Shown here piece after piece: positions 43,297 to 57,965 of a stretch of 64,000 nucleotides of DNA. The stretch covers positions 186,001-250,000 of the forward strand of contig NZ_JAJALK010000007.1 in NCBI RefSeq assembly GCF_020523825.1, given 5' to 3'. Source of the stretch: Methylobacterium brachiatum. Its GTDB lineage: Bacteria; Pseudomonadota; Alphaproteobacteria; Rhizobiales; Beijerinckiaceae. The translations under genes and the position numbers were made by a program. The first letter of the stretch is position 1. Each line of letters begins with the position of its first letter. The notes under the pieces were generated by a model, which had not been told where the DNA came from, did not search any database, and saw only the letters and a program-made list of their open reading frames with translations.

Positions 43297-44031
43297 TCAG
43301 CCCGGGGAGGGCGCCGGCACCAGCACCCGGGCCGGCGACAGGCGGCGGGCGCGGCGGACCTGCTGGACCGCCACCGGGCGGTAGAGCTGCTTGGTCGCGT
43401 CGACCACGTGCAGGCCGGCAAAGGGCAGCGCCAGCCCGGAGCCGAGCCGCTCCCAGGCCGGCCCCGTGCGCAGCATCAGCCGCGAGCGCACCGGCGGCAT
43501 GTACAGGGTCTCGGCCCAGCCCTCGGGGGAGAACAGCGTGTCGCGCATCAGCCGGCCGAGCTGCGACCGGCTGTAGGGCTGGCCGTGGCCGAAGGGCGTC
43601 GCCTCGCGCCGGGCCCAGACCCCGCGCCGGTTCGGCACGACCAGGATCATCCGGCCACCCGGCGTCAGCGTGCGCCAGACCTCCTGCAGCAGCTCCGTCG
43701 GGCTCTCGACCGATTCCAGCGCGTGGACCAGCACGACCCGGTCGATGGCGGCCTCGGGCAGCGGCATCATGGTCGGGTCGGCCAGCGCCGTGCAGGAGCG
43801 GCCGGAGCCCGGCCAGTTCACCACCCCTTGCGTCGCCGGCATGAAGGCGAGGGTCCGCTCGGCGATGCAGTGGATCGGCCCGAGATACGGCGTTGCGTAG
43901 CCGATCCCGAGGACGCGTAGACCCGAGACCGAACCCAGGAACCCGTGGAGGGCGCGGGCGACGACGCGGTGCGTCTCGGCCCCCAGGGGGCTGGCGTAGA
44001 AGGCCCGCAGGCCGTTGACGTCGAGACGCAT
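43297..44031 (-). CDS. SAM-dependent methyltransferase
   Basis: A 244-residue class I methyltransferase-like protein. The cofactor region begins LRVLGIGYATPYLG, a variant of the glycine-rich loop, followed by the acidic VLVHALESVESP and TPGGRMILVVPNRRGVWARR motifs. Substrate is unknown. In alphaproteobacteria this type of methyltransferase is often divergent from gloB, as here, which suggests shared regulation rather than a known pathway. Confidence 0.87.
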   Translation of the reverse strand: MRLDVNGLRAFYASPLGAETHRVVARALHGFLGSVSGLRVLGIGYATPYLGPIHCIAERTLAFMPATQGVVNWPGSGRSCTALADPTMMPLPEAAIDRVVLVHALESVESPTELLQEVWRTLTPGGRMILVVPNRRGVWARREATPFGHGQPYSRSQLGRLMRDTLFSPEGWAETLYMPPVRSRLMLRTGPAWERLGSGLALPFAGLHVVDATKQLYRPVAVQQVRRARRLSPARVLVPAPSPG

Positions 44032-44214
44032 GGAGGAACGGGAGAATGAGGCCGGGACGACGATCCTAACTCAATGGTGGGCCGCGCCGCCCGCGGCAAG
44101 CATCTCGGGATGTTCCGGCGGTGGAACCGGGCTTGATCGCCGCCGGTTCACGGCAGCAGATTTCGCGCGTCGCCGCGCCTTGCGAATCTTCGCGCCTCCT
44201 GACGAGGGACTCCG

Positions 44215-44991
44215 ATGGCTGCCGAGACCGAGATCCGAACCTTCCTGTGCCGCAGCGACAATATCGGGGTCTTGATTCGCGATCCCGTCAGCGGCGCCTG
44301 CGCGGCGATCGACGTGCCGGAGGCCGGGCCGGTCCTGAAGGCGCTGGACGAGACCGGCTGGCGCCTGACCGACATCCTGGTGACCCATCGGCACGGCGAT
44401 CACGTCGAGGGCATCCCGGCGGTGAAGCGCGCCACCGGGGCCCGGGTGGTGGCGCCGGCCAAAGCCGGCAACGCGGTCCCGGACGTGGATGTGACGGTCG
44501 GCGAGGGCGACACCGTGCAGGTCGGCGGGCTCACGGCCCAGGTCTGGGAGACCCCCGGCCACTGCGCCGATCACGTCACCTACTGGTTCGAGGAGGCCGG
44601 CCTGGTCTGTTCGGGGGACACGCTGTTTACCCTCGGCTGCGGCCGGGTGATGGAGAGCCCGCCCGAGACCCTGTGGCGCTCCCTGCGGCGGTTCGAACAC
44701 CTGCCCGACGCCACGCGGGTGTTCAGCGGCCACGATTACGTCCTGTCCAATGCCCGCTTCGCCCTGGCGGCGGAACCGGACAACCGCGACCTGTTGGCGC
44801 GCAAGGCCGAGGCCGAGCGGGCCAAGGCCGAAGGTCGTTTTCTGATTCCCTCGACAATGGGCGATGAGCGCGCGACCAATCCGTTCCTGCGTGCGAGCCT
44901 ACCGACTCTGGCTAAGTCAGTGGATCTTGCGCCCGGCACAGATCCGGAAGCGGTGTTTGTTGCGCTGCGTGCGTGGAAGGACCGCTTCTAG
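44215..44991 (+). CDS. gloB: hydroxyacylglutathione hydrolase (glyoxalase II)
   Basis: A 258-residue MBL-fold enzyme that hydrolyses S-D-lactoylglutathione, finishing methylglyoxal detoxification. The metal site THRHGDH near residue 57, then GHCADHVTYW, CSGDTLF and FSGHDYVLSN are complete, and the C-terminal substrate-binding domain ends with the usual ALRAWKDRF. Divergent from a methyltransferase. It is a full-length member with no changes in key residues. Confidence 0.94.
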   Translation: MAAETEIRTFLCRSDNIGVLIRDPVSGACAAIDVPEAGPVLKALDETGWRLTDILVTHRHGDHVEGIPAVKRATGARVVAPAKAGNAVPDVDVTVGEGDTVQVGGLTAQVWETPGHCADHVTYWFEEAGLVCSGDTLFTLGCGRVMESPPETLWRSLRRFEHLPDATRVFSGHDYVLSNARFALAAEPDNRDLLARKAEAERAKAEGRFLIPSTMGDERATNPFLRASLPTLAKSVDLAPGTDPEAVFVALRAWKDRF

Positions 44992-45346
44992 GACCGGTGA
45001 TAACCAAGAAAATTTTGTTGCGTTCTCAAGCCGAACTGACACATACCCTGTGCAAGCGGTCCAATCCGCTCGGTCAACGGGCTCCCGGGGGGAAGCCGTA
45101 ACGTCAACGCGAAGCGCCGGGACGCTTCCGCCGGTATGATGGGGGTCCGTCTCGCCCTACCACCTGTCCACCTCCCGCCTTCCGCTTCCGTTCCTTAAGC
45201 CAGAATCTGACGGGGCTAAGGAAGAGGCGCTCAGCGCAAAGTCCAAGATTCCTGCTACAGACACGAATGCCAGTGACGCGCTTCGCGACACCGGCGAAGG
45301 GGCGGCCCCGTCGCGTCCCCGCGCGCCGGTCGCTGCCGATGTACGG
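44992..45346. other. 355-bp region upstream of TetR; open frame of unclear start
   Basis: The TetR reading frame is open back to 45140 but contains no ATG, GTG or TTG before 45347. The sequence in frame (for example KPESDGAKEEALSAKSKIPA) is not a typical regulator N-terminus. The rest should hold the gloB terminator and the TetR promoter. No RNA gene seen. Confidence 0.45.
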
Positions 45347-45916
45347 TTGCTCGGTATCGCCACCGAGCACCTGTCCCGACTCGGACCCAAGCGCGTGACG
45401 GTGGTCGCCGTCGCGGCGGAAGCCGGGATGACGCATGCCAACGTCTACCGCTATTTCCCGTCGAAGGATGCGCTCCTCGACGCGGTGGCCGGACGCTGGC
45501 TGCGCGAGGTCGAGGCGCGGCTCGCCGGCATCGCCGACGCGCCCGACCCGGCCGACGACAAGATCGAGCGGCTGCTCACCGCTCTCGCGACGGTTCAGCG
45601 CGACGCCTTGTTCGACGAGCCCAACCTGTTCGCCGTCCATCTCGACGCCACGGTCTCGGCCCGGCCCATCGCCCGACGGCACCGGGTGCGCCTGCGCAGC
45701 CTGGTGGAGCGCGTGGTCGAAGAAGGCATCACCTCGGGGATCTTCTCCGCCCGGGACCGGGAGCGGGCGATCGCCTACATCTTCGATGCGAGCTATCGCT
45801 TCACCCATCCGCTCGCGATCCAGCACGATGCGGAAGTCCCGCGCGACCTGATCGAGGCCCGGTTCGGCGCGGTGATCCACGCGATCCAGCGGGTCCTCCG
45901 CTCCGGGATTCTCTGA
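45347..45916 (+). CDS. TetR/AcrR family regulator
   Basis: A regulator of at least 189 residues. The DNA-binding domain is clear: VTVVAVAAEAGMTHANVYRY then FPSKDALLDAV. The C-terminal ligand-binding domain includes DEPNLFAVHLDATVSARPIA. The first usable start is TTG at 45347, which trims the front of helix 1; a rare CTG at 45164 or other non-canonical start could add about 60 residues. It ends before a strong terminator hairpin. Targets unknown. Confidence 0.83.
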   Translation: MLGIATEHLSRLGPKRVTVVAVAAEAGMTHANVYRYFPSKDALLDAVAGRWLREVEARLAGIADAPDPADDKIERLLTALATVQRDALFDEPNLFAVHLDATVSARPIARRHRVRLRSLVERVVEEGITSGIFSARDRERAIAYIFDASYRFTHPLAIQHDAEVPRDLIEARFGAVIHAIQRVLRSGIL

Positions 45917-47305
<1,389 letters not shown>

Positions 47306-47421
47306 GATACGGCCCGGAGCGGCGCGGTTGCAGCCGACCCGGGGGCCGGTCACGGTCCCCACAGGCGGCTCGTCGCGTCGCTCTCCGCTCCTTGCTTCTC
47401 GCTCCTCATCAAGAGGCCCCG

Positions 47422-48618
47422 ATGAACATCCATGAATACCAGGCCAAGGCCGTGTTGAAGGAGTTCGGCCTGCCGATCTCCCGCGGCGTGGCGATCTTCG
47501 ACCCGTCGGAGGCCGAGGCCGCCGCCAAGGAACTCGGCGGCCCGGTCTGGGTCGTGAAGAGCCAGATCCACGCGGGCGGCCGCGGCAAGGGGACCTTCAA
47601 GGACGCCCCCCAGGGCGCGAAGGGCGGCGTGCGGGTCACCAAGTCCATCGACGAGGTGAAGCAGTACGCCAGCGAGATGCTCGGCCAGACCCTGGTGACG
47701 ATCCAGACCGGGCCGGCCGGCAAGCAGGTCAACCGCCTCTACATCGAGGAAGGCGCCCAGATCGCCGAGGAATTCTACCTCTCGATGCTGGTCGATCGCG
47801 CCACCGGCGGCGTCGCCTTCGTGGTCTCCACCGAGGGCGGCATGGATATCGAGGCGGTCGCCCACGACACGCCCGAGAAGATCCACACGATCCCGGTCGA
47901 TCCCGCCACGGGCGTGATGCCCCATCACGGCCGGGCGGTCGCCAAGGCCCTCGGGCTCACCGGCGCCCAGGCCAAGGAAGCGGCGTCGCTGACGGAGAAG
48001 CTCTACACCGCGTTCGTGTCCAAGGACATGAGCATGCTCGAGATCAACCCGCTGGTGCTCACCGCCGACGGCCATCTCAAGTGCCTCGACGCCAAGATCT
48101 CGTTCGACTCGAACGCGCTCTACAAGCACGCCGACATCGTCGCGCTGCGGGACGAGACCGAGGAGGACGCCAAGGAGATCGAGGCGTCCAAATACGACCT
48201 CGCCTACATCGCGCTCGACGGCACGATCGGCTGCATGGTCAACGGCGCCGGCCTCGCCATGGCGACGCTCGACATCATCAAGCTCTACGGCGAGAGCCCG
48301 GCCAACTTCCTCGATGTCGGCGGCGGCGCCTCCGAGGAGAAGGTCACGGCGGCGTTCAAGATCATCACCGCAGACCCGCAGGTGAAGGGGATCCTCGTCA
48401 ACATCTTCGGCGGGATCATGAAGTGCGACGTCATCGCCCGCGGCGTCATCGCCGCCGTCAAGGCGGTGGGCCTGCAGGTGCCGCTGGTGGTGCGCCTCGA
48501 AGGCACCAACGTCGAAGAGGGCAAGGATATCATCCGGGGCTCCGGCCTCAACGTGATCCCGGCGGACGACCTCGACGACGCCGCCCAGAAGATCGTCGCC
48601 GCCGTGAAGGGAGCCTGA
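47422..48618 (+). CDS. sucC: succinyl-CoA synthetase beta subunit
   Basis: A 398-residue ADP/GDP-forming succinyl-CoA synthetase beta chain with the ATP-grasp N-terminal domain ([20 protein letters not shown]) and the C-terminal CoA-ligase domain containing [13 protein letters not shown]. With SucD it makes succinate and a nucleoside triphosphate. The start at 47422 matches the family. It is 2 bp before sucD. Confidence 0.98.
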   Translation: MNIHEYQAKAVLKEFGLPISRGVAIFDPSEAEAAAKELGGPVWVVKSQIHAGGRGKGTFKDAPQGAKGGVRVTKSIDEVKQYASEMLGQTLVTIQTGPAGKQVNRLYIEEGAQIAEEFYLSMLVDRATGGVAFVVSTEGGMDIEAVAHDTPEKIHTIPVDPATGVMPHHGRAVAKALGLTGAQAKEAASLTEKLYTAFVSKDMSMLEINPLVLTADGHLKCLDAKISFDSNALYKHADIVALRDETEEDAKEIEASKYDLAYIALDGTIGCMVNGAGLAMATLDIIKLYGESPANFLDVGGGASEEKVTAAFKIITADPQVKGILVNIFGGIMKCDVIARGVIAAVKAVGLQVPLVVRLEGTNVEEGKDIIRGSGLNVIPADDLDDAAQKIVAAVKGA

Positions 48619-48620
48619 TC

Positions 48621-49505
48621 ATGTCGGTGATGATCGACGCGAACACCAAGGTCATCTGCCAGGGCTTTACCGGCAAGAACGGGACCTTCCACTCCGAGCA
48701 GGCCCTCGCGTACGGGACCAAGATGGTCGGCGGCACGAGCCCCGGCAAAGGCGGCTCGACCCATCTCGGCCTGCCGGTCTTCGACACGGTGGCCGAGGCC
48801 CGCGAGGCCACCGGCGCCGACGCCTCGGTGGTCTACGTGCCGCCGCCCGGCGCCGCCGACGCGATCTGCGAGGCGATCGCCGCCGAGATCCCGCTGATCG
48901 TGTGCATCACCGAGGGCATTCCGGTGCTCGACATGGTCAAGGTGAAGCGGGCGCTCACCGGCTCGAAGTCGCGCCTCGTCGGCCCGAACTGCCCCGGCAT
49001 CGTCACCGCCGGCCAGTCGAAGATCGGCATCATGCCGGCCAACATCTTCCGCCAGGGCTCGGTCGGGATCGTGTCGCGCTCGGGCACCCTGACCTACGAG
49101 GCGGTGTTCCAGACCACCAATGCCGGCCTGGGCCAGACCACGGCCGTGGGCATCGGCGGCGACCCGGTGAAGGGCACGGAGTTCATCGACGTGCTGGAGC
49201 TGTTCCTGGCCGACCCGAAGACCGAGTCGATTGTGATGATCGGCGAGATCGGTGGCTCGGCCGAGGAGGAGGCCGCCCAGTTCCTGAAGGACGAGGCCAA
49301 GCGCGGGCGCAAGAAGCCGATGGTCGGCTTCATCGCGGGCCGCACGGCGCCTCCGGGCCGCCGCATGGGCCATGCCGGCGCGATCATCTCGGGCGGCAAG
49401 GGCGGCGCCGAGGACAAGATCGCCGCCATGGAGGCCGCGGGCATCCGCGTGTCGCCGTCGCCGGCCCGGCTCGGCTCGACGCTCGTCGACGTCCTCAAGG
49501 GCTGA
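48621..49505 (+). CDS. sucD: succinyl-CoA synthetase alpha subunit
   Basis: A 294-residue alpha chain that binds CoA ([13 protein letters not shown] near residue 16) and carries the phosphohistidine in [17 protein letters not shown] at 48621 lies two bases after the sucC stop. It is followed by a 155-bp gap with two hairpins before sucA. Confidence 0.98.
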   Translation: MSVMIDANTKVICQGFTGKNGTFHSEQALAYGTKMVGGTSPGKGGSTHLGLPVFDTVAEAREATGADASVVYVPPPGAADAICEAIAAEIPLIVCITEGIPVLDMVKVKRALTGSKSRLVGPNCPGIVTAGQSKIGIMPANIFRQGSVGIVSRSGTLTYEAVFQTTNAGLGQTTAVGIGGDPVKGTEFIDVLELFLADPKTESIVMIGEIGGSAEEEAAQFLKDEAKRGRKKPMVGFIAGRTAPPGRRMGHAGAIISGGKGGAEDKIAAMEAAGIRVSPSPARLGSTLVDVLKG

Positions 49506-49520
49506 GGCGCGCGCCTGCGT

Positions 49521-49578
49521 CGCGGCCCGCGCAGGGCCGCGACCCCCATATCGACGGGACGGGGCGGTGAGCCGCCCC
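49521..49578. promoter_or_regulatory. two hairpins in the sucD-sucA gap
   Basis: CGCGGCCC/GGGCCGCG (49521-49541) and GGGGCGG/CCGCCCC (49561-49578) form perfect GC stems. They lack a T-tract, so they may slow or stabilise mRNA rather than fully terminate. Confidence 0.4.
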
Positions 49579-49660
49579 GGAAAACTTTCAGGGCGATCCG
49601 CCCCGCGAGCGGGTCGCCGTAAGGGCAGCCAGCCTGCCCGCGCGACAGGATGAACGGACC

Positions 49661-52651
<2,991 letters not shown>

Positions 52652-52761
52652 TCTCTGGGACCCGCTGAGTTTTCGAGACCTGGCGGCGACCCGCTCGGGC
52701 CGCCGCCCTCAATCTCCAGGCCGTCCGGCACGGCCCAACCGATCCGGAAGTGCGAAAGACC

Positions 52762-54093
52762 ATGGCTACCGACATCCTCGTCCCGACGCTCGGCGAATCC
52801 GTGACCGAGGCCACCATCGGCCGCTGGTTCAAGAAGCCCGGCGACACGGTCGCGGCCGACGAGCCGATCGTCGAGCTCGAGACCGACAAGGTCACCCTGG
52901 AGGTCAACGCCCCGGCGGCCGGCCAGCTCGGCGAGATCCTGGCCAAGGACGGCGAGACCGTCGAGCCCGGCGCGCTGCTCGGCTCGATCGTCGAGGCCGG
53001 CGCTTCGGCCGGCGGCAAGAAGGCCGCCGCGAAGGAGGCCCCGAAGGAGGCTGCCGAGACCAAGGCCGAGAGCCGCAGCGAGGCGCCCAAGGCCGCCCCG
53101 TCCGCCAAGGCCGAGGCGCCGGCCCAGGAATCCTCCGCCGGCTACGGCAACCACGGCGATGCGGGCGCCCCCGCGACCCGGCAGCGCCCGACCGGCGATA
53201 ACGGCCCGGCGGTGGCCAAGCTCGCCCGGGAGAGCGGTCTCGACCCGGCCGGCCTCAACGGCTCCGGCAAGGACGGCCGCGTCACCAAGGGCGACATGCT
53301 CGGCGCGATCGCGAAGGGCCCGACCCCGGCCGCCGCTCCCGCCAAGGAGGCCCGCCCGACCCTGCCGCGCGCGCCCTCGGCGCCGGACGATGCCGCGCGC
53401 GAGGAGCGCGTGCGCATGACGAAGCTGCGCCAGACCATCGCGCGCCGCCTCAAGGACGCGCAGGACACCGCCGCGATGCTGACGACGTTCAACGACGTCG
53501 ACATGTCGGCCGTGATGGCCCTGCGCAGCCAGTACAAGGACATCTTCGAGAAGAAGCACGGCACGAAGCTCGGCTTCATGGGCTTCTTCACCAAGGCGGT
53601 GATCGGCGCCCTCAAGGACGTGCCGGCGGTCAATGCCGAGATCGACGGGCAGGATCTCGTCTACAAGAACTACTACCACATCGGCATCGCGGTCGGCACC
53701 GATAAGGGCCTGGTCGTGCCGGTGGTGCGCGACGCCGACGACCTGTCCATCGCCGGCATCGAGAAGACCATCGCCGGCTTCGGCAAGAAGGCCCGCGACG
53801 GCAAGCTGTCCATCGAGGACATGCAGGGCGGCACCTTCACGATCACCAACGGCGGCATCTACGGCTCGCTGATGTCGACCCCGATCCTCAACGCCCCGCA
53901 ATCGGGCATCCTCGGCATGCACCGCATCGAGGAGCGCCCGGTGGTCCGGGCCGGCAAGATCGAGGCGCGGCCGATGATGTACCTCGCGCTGTCATACGAT
54001 CACCGGATCGTCGACGGTAAGGAGGCCGTGACCTTCCTGGTGCGGGTCAAGGAGGCCCTGGAGGATCCGGCCCGGCTCGTGCTGGACCTCTAA
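52762..54093 (+). CDS. sucB: 2-oxoglutarate dehydrogenase E2 (dihydrolipoyl succinyltransferase)
   Basis: A 443-residue E2 with one lipoyl domain ([11 protein letters not shown], lipoyl-Lys near residue 43), an Ala/Lys/Glu-rich linker, the E3-binding domain ([20 protein letters not shown]) and the catalytic core ending with [16 protein letters not shown]. It transfers succinyl groups to CoA. ATG at 52762. A two-gene DUF module now separates it from lpd. Confidence 0.97.
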   Translation: MATDILVPTLGESVTEATIGRWFKKPGDTVAADEPIVELETDKVTLEVNAPAAGQLGEILAKDGETVEPGALLGSIVEAGASAGGKKAAAKEAPKEAAETKAESRSEAPKAAPSAKAEAPAQESSAGYGNHGDAGAPATRQRPTGDNGPAVAKLARESGLDPAGLNGSGKDGRVTKGDMLGAIAKGPTPAAAPAKEARPTLPRAPSAPDDAAREERVRMTKLRQTIARRLKDAQDTAAMLTTFNDVDMSAVMALRSQYKDIFEKKHGTKLGFMGFFTKAVIGALKDVPAVNAEIDGQDLVYKNYYHIGIAVGTDKGLVVPVVRDADDLSIAGIEKTIAGFGKKARDGKLSIEDMQGGTFTITNGGIYGSLMSTPILNAPQSGILGMHRIEERPVVRAGKIEARPMMYLALSYDHRIVDGKEAVTFLVRVKEALEDPARLVLDL

Positions 54094-54139
54094 GCTCCGT
54101 CGGTGTGGCTCGGCATCGATCGCGATAACGGGCTGATCG

Positions 54140-54394
54140 ATGCCGACCATCGCCATCGTCGAGGGTGTTCGGATCACGATCTATCTCAACGATCATCTTC
54201 CGCCACATCTGCACGCGTTCTTTGCTGGCCAGGAGGCGAAGCTTTCGATCGTCACGGGCGAAGTCCTCAGCGGGACTTTGCCGCGTGCGAAACTCAAGGC
54301 CATCCGTGCATGGCTGGCTGCCAATCGTGAACAAATTTCCTATGTTTGGCGAGAGATTCGGGCGGGCCGCCACAGCGGGGGAATGATCGAATGA
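54140..54394 (+). CDS. DUF4160 protein
   Basis: An 84-residue protein with the DUF4160 pattern: IYLNDHLPPHLHAFFAGQEA, LPRAKLKAIRAWLAANRE. Function of the family is unknown; it commonly neighbours DUF2442. Its stop overlaps the DUF2442 start (ATGA). The sequence is visibly less GC-biased than the flanking sucB and lpd genes. It sits 46 bp after sucB, inside the TCA operon. Confidence 0.88.
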   Translation: MPTIAIVEGVRITIYLNDHLPPHLHAFFAGQEAKLSIVTGEVLSGTLPRAKLKAIRAWLAANREQISYVWREIRAGRHSGGMIE

Positions 54395-54705
54395 AGACGC
54401 ATCGGATCGCCTCCGTGGAGCCCCTGCAGTATCCGACGCTCCGCATCACGTTCGATGACGGTGTTGGCGGCATCCTCGACCTTTCGGATCTGATTGCCGA
54501 CGGCGCGATATTCGCACCGCTGAAGGACGAAGCCTATTTCCGGACGGTGTCTGTCGGTGAAGGAGGCTGGACCTTCGGCTGGAACCTCGGCGCCCTCGGG
54601 CACGAGATCGATTTCTGCCCCGACGCGACGCGTATCCGGATCGAGACCCAGATCGTCGAGGATTTGGCCGATCGATACGCGTCCACCCACGCCGCAGCCG
54701 CATGA
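54391..54705 (+). CDS. DUF2442 protein
   Basis: A 104-residue protein matching DUF2442 (LRITFDDGVGGILDLSDLIA, FRTVSVGEGGWTFGWNLGAL, EIDFCPDATRI). Coupled to DUF4160 upstream by ATGA and to the SDR downstream by another ATGA, so the module shares translation with the TCA genes. No catalytic motif known; the pair has been regarded as a possible toxin-antitoxin-like unit, unproven. Confidence 0.88.
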   Translation: MKTHRIASVEPLQYPTLRITFDDGVGGILDLSDLIADGAIFAPLKDEAYFRTVSVGEGGWTFGWNLGALGHEIDFCPDATRIRIETQIVEDLADRYASTHAAAA

Positions 54706-55463
54706 GTGAGCCCATGAACGGACCAAGCGTCGCCATCGTCACCGGCGGCAGCCGCGGCATCGGACGGGCGGTGTCGCTGCTCCTGGCGGAGCGCGGCTAC
54801 GCGATCTGCCTGAGCTACGTCTCCGATTCGGCCGCGGCCCAGGCGGTGGTGGATGCGATCACCGCCAAGGGCGGCAAGGCGCTGGCGGTGCGCAGCGATG
54901 TCGGCGTCGAGGCCGACGTGCTCGCCCTGTTCCAGGCCGCCGACGGGCTCGGCCGGCTCGCCGCGCTCGTCAACAACGCCGGCGTGGTCGACCTGAAATC
55001 GGACGTCGCCGACATGAGCGCGGCCCGGCTCCAGCGGATGATGAACACCAACGTCGTCGGCAGCTTCCTGTGCGCCCGGGAGGCGGTGCGGCGCATGTCG
55101 ACCAAGCGCGGCGGGGCAGGGGGCGCCATCGTCAACCTGTCCTCGGTGGCCGCCCGCCTCGGCGGACCCGGCCAGTTCGTCGATTACGCAGCCTCCAAGG
55201 GCGCGATCGATACGCTGACCATCGGGCTCGCCCGCGAGGTCGCCGGGGAGGGCATCCGGGTCAACGCGGTGGCGCCCGGCATCATCGCCACCGAGATCCA
55301 TGCCAGCGGCGGCGAGCCCGACCGGGTCGAGCGCCTCGGGCCCGGCGTCCCGATGGGCCGCGCCGGCACCGCCGAGGAGGTCGCCGCGCCGATCGCGTGG
55401 CTGATCTCGGAGGAGGCGTCCTACACCACGGGCGCCATCCTCGACGTCGGCGGCGGCCGCTGA
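54702..55463 (+). CDS. SDR family oxidoreductase
   Basis: A 253-residue FabG-like short-chain dehydrogenase: [19 protein letters not shown] and YAASKGAID are intact. Overlaps the DUF2442 stop (ATGA); an ATG at 54714 is an alternative start. In Methylobacterium-like genomes an SDR at this place between sucB and lpd is usual, but its substrate is unknown. It ends 68 bp before lpd. Confidence 0.9.
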   Translation: MSEPMNGPSVAIVTGGSRGIGRAVSLLLAERGYAICLSYVSDSAAAQAVVDAITAKGGKALAVRSDVGVEADVLALFQAADGLGRLAALVNNAGVVDLKSDVADMSAARLQRMMNTNVVGSFLCAREAVRRMSTKRGGAGGAIVNLSSVAARLGGPGQFVDYAASKGAIDTLTIGLAREVAGEGIRVNAVAPGIIATEIHASGGEPDRVERLGPGVPMGRAGTAEEVAAPIAWLISEEASYTTGAILDVGGGR

Positions 55464-55531
55464 CCCCACCCTTTCCATCTCCCTTCTCTCCGACCGCCCC
55501 AGGCGGCATGACCGACCGGAAGCGAACTCCC

Positions 55532-56932
55532 ATGTCCTACGATCTCGTCGTCATCGGCACCGGCCCCGGCGGCTATGTCTGCGCGATCCGCGCGGCACAG
55601 CTCGGCCTGCGGACAGCCGTGGTCGAGAAGCGCGCGACCCACGGCGGCACCTGCCTCAATGTCGGCTGCATCCCGTCGAAGGCGCTGCTCCACGCCTCCG
55701 AGGCCTTCGAGGAGGCGAACAAGCACTTCGCCGATCTCGGCATCGAGGTCAGCGGCGTGAAGCTCGACCTCAAGAAGATGATGAGCTTCAAGGCCGAGGG
55801 CGTGGCCGGCAACACAAAGGGCGTCGAGTTCCTGCTCAAGAAAAACAAGGTCGACACCTTCCACGGCACCGGCAAGATCGCGGGCGCCGGCCGGGTCGAG
55901 GTCGTGTCCGAGGATGGCGGCAACCAGATGCTCGAGACCAAGAGCATCGTCATCGCCACCGGGTCGGACGTGACGCGCCTGCCGGGCGTCACCATCGACG
56001 AGAAGGTGGTGGTCTCCTCCACGGGCGCGCTCGAACTCGACCGGGTGCCGAAGAAGCTCCTGGTGATCGGTGCCGGCGTGATCGGGCTGGAGCTCGGCTC
56101 GGTCTGGCGCCGGCTCGGCGCCGAGGTCACCGTCGTGGAATATCTCGACCGGGTGCTGCCCGGCATGGACGGCGAGGTCGGCAAGCAGTTCCAGCGGATC
56201 CTGACCAAGCAGGGCATTCAGTTCAAGCTGTCCACGAAGGTGACCGGCGTCGAGGTCGGCAAGAAGGGCGCGAACGTCACCGTGGAGCCGGCCGCGGGCG
56301 GCGAGGCGGAGATCCTGCAGGCGGATGTGGTCCTCGTGGCGATCGGCCGGGTGCCCTACACCGAGGGTCTCGGCCTCGACACGGTCGGCGTGCAGCGCGA
56401 CGACAAGGGCCGGATCCTCACGGATTCGCACTACGCGACCAACGTCACCGGCATCTACGCGATCGGCGACGTGATCGCCGGGCCGATGCTCGCCCACAAG
56501 GCCGAGGACGAGGGCGTCGCGATCGCCGAGATGCTCGCCGGGCAGTCGGGCCACGTCAATTACGGGGTGATCCCGAACGTGGTCTACACCTTCCCCGAGG
56601 TCGCTTCCGTCGGCAAGACCGAGGAGGAGCTGACCAAGGACGGCATCGCCTACAATGCCGGCAAGTTCCCGTTCACGGCCAACGGACGCGCCAAGGCGAA
56701 CGGCACCACCGACGGCTTCGTGAAGGTGCTGGCCGATGCCCAGACCGACCGGGTGCTCGGCGTGCACATCGTCGGGGCGGATGCCGGCAACCTGATCGCC
56801 GAGGTCGCGGTGGCGATGGAGTTCGGTGCCTCCTCCGAGGACATCGCCCGCACCTGCCACGCGCACCCGACCCTGACCGAGGCGGTCAAGGAGGCGGCGC
56901 TCGCCGTGTCCAAGCGCGCCATCCACGTCTGA
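55532..56932 (+). CDS. lpd: dihydrolipoyl dehydrogenase (E3)
   Basis: A 466-residue flavoprotein that reoxidises lipoyl groups with NAD. FAD motif [10 protein letters not shown] near residue 10, the redox disulfide CLNVGC near 41, the NAD motif [10 protein letters not shown] and the C-terminal HAHPTL with the catalytic His are present. ATG at 55532 is the usual start; an in-frame ATG at 55508 is less likely. Convergent with the next gene, 21 bp apart. Confidence 0.97.
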   Translation: MSYDLVVIGTGPGGYVCAIRAAQLGLRTAVVEKRATHGGTCLNVGCIPSKALLHASEAFEEANKHFADLGIEVSGVKLDLKKMMSFKAEGVAGNTKGVEFLLKKNKVDTFHGTGKIAGAGRVEVVSEDGGNQMLETKSIVIATGSDVTRLPGVTIDEKVVVSSTGALELDRVPKKLLVIGAGVIGLELGSVWRRLGAEVTVVEYLDRVLPGMDGEVGKQFQRILTKQGIQFKLSTKVTGVEVGKKGANVTVEPAAGGEAEILQADVVLVAIGRVPYTEGLGLDTVGVQRDDKGRILTDSHYATNVTGIYAIGDVIAGPMLAHKAEDEGVAIAEMLAGQSGHVNYGVIPNVVYTFPEVASVGKTEEELTKDGIAYNAGKFPFTANGRAKANGTTDGFVKVLADAQTDRVLGVHIVGADAGNLIAEVAVAMEFGASSEDIARTCHAHPTLTEAVKEAALAVSKRAIHV

Positions 56933-56953
56933 TCGGCAAGACCCGGCGCGGGA

Positions 56954-57811
56954 TCAGGCGATCTTGCGCCGGGCGTTCGGCAGGTCGGCGATCCGCAGGA
57001 GCGCGCTCGGCGCCGGCGAAGCGGTGAGCGCGTTCAGAAGATACGGCCGGCGCAGGCCCAGGGCATTGTGCAGCGCCAGGTCGATGTCGCGGGGGTAGAA
57101 CGGCATCCGCAGAACGGCGTCCACCCCGAAATAGCGCCCGGCCTGAGCGATCGGCTCCAGCTCGGCGGTGGTCAGCAGGGTGATCCGGGTCGCCAGGCCG
57201 AGCGGCTGGAGCTGGCAGGCGAGTTCCATTCCGTCGATGCCGCCGAGCTTCACGTCGATGAACGCGAAGTCGTAGGCGCCGAGCTTCAGCTGCTTGAGGG
57301 CGTGGCGGCCGCAATCGGTCTCCTCGAGCTCGATCGCGAAGCCGCTGCGCGCCACCACCCGGCTGATCGCGGTCCGCCCGGCAGCCGACGAGCAGGCGAG
57401 CAAAGCCCGGGTCGGGGTTCGGCGGCGGGCATCGGCATGGAGGAGCTGCTCGATGTGGCTCGGATTGAGCGGCGTCTTCAGCACCTCGTAGGCGCCGAGG
57501 CTCTGGGCAATCTCCTGCCAATGCGCCAGCACGCGGGTGGCGACCAGAACGAGGCAGGGCGGCTCGGCCCCGGCCCGGCGCGCCACCGCGACCGCCTCGG
57601 GTCCGCTCAGGTCCTCGAGCTGCAGCCCGACGAAGGCAAGACTCGGGCGTTGCCGGAGAAGGTTGTCGCACAGCGCCTGGCCCGATGTCGCCTCGGCGAT
57701 CACGGCCGTTGGGTCGAAGCGTTGGACGATTGCCTTGAGGGCGGCGCGTCGCCCGGCATCGCAATCCGCGATCACGACACGGGCGGGCGACCTGGCCTCA
57801 TCAAGCTCCAT
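56954..57811 (-). CDS. tandem degenerate receiver-domain protein
   Basis: A 285-residue protein with two receiver-like domains. In the first, the phosphoacceptor position holds G62 (FVGLQLEDLSG) although D16 and a Lys (VLKTPL) remain. In the second, D186 (FIDVKLGG) is present, but the acidic pocket is replaced (ALLACSSAAG) and the Lys is Arg (VLRMPF). Neither is likely to cycle phosphate normally. It could be an adaptor or phosphate sink. No kinase is next to it; the HWE kinase lies 2 kb away. Confidence 0.72.
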   Translation of the reverse strand: MELDEARSPARVVIADCDAGRRAALKAIVQRFDPTAVIAEATSGQALCDNLLRQRPSLAFVGLQLEDLSGPEAVAVARRAGAEPPCLVLVATRVLAHWQEIAQSLGAYEVLKTPLNPSHIEQLLHADARRRTPTRALLACSSAAGRTAISRVVARSGFAIELEETDCGRHALKQLKLGAYDFAFIDVKLGGIDGMELACQLQPLGLATRITLLTTAELEPIAQAGRYFGVDAVLRMPFYPRDIDLALHNALGLRRPYLLNALTASPAPSALLRIADLPNARRKIA

Positions 57812-57965
57812 GGCACCGCCCCGACAGATCCAATTCCCCGATCAGGAGAATGGACGCGGATCATGACGAAGCCCTTAAACGTGCGCTCGATTAGACGCTT
57901 CGAGACATATTCAGCGCAACAATCGCGTATTAGCTGCCCTTATCACTGCTATAGGCCAATCGAGA

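Noticed and set aside
45136..45198. ATG upstream of the TetR gene as its start
   Set aside because: It is out of frame with the regulator and reaches a stop within about 20 codons.
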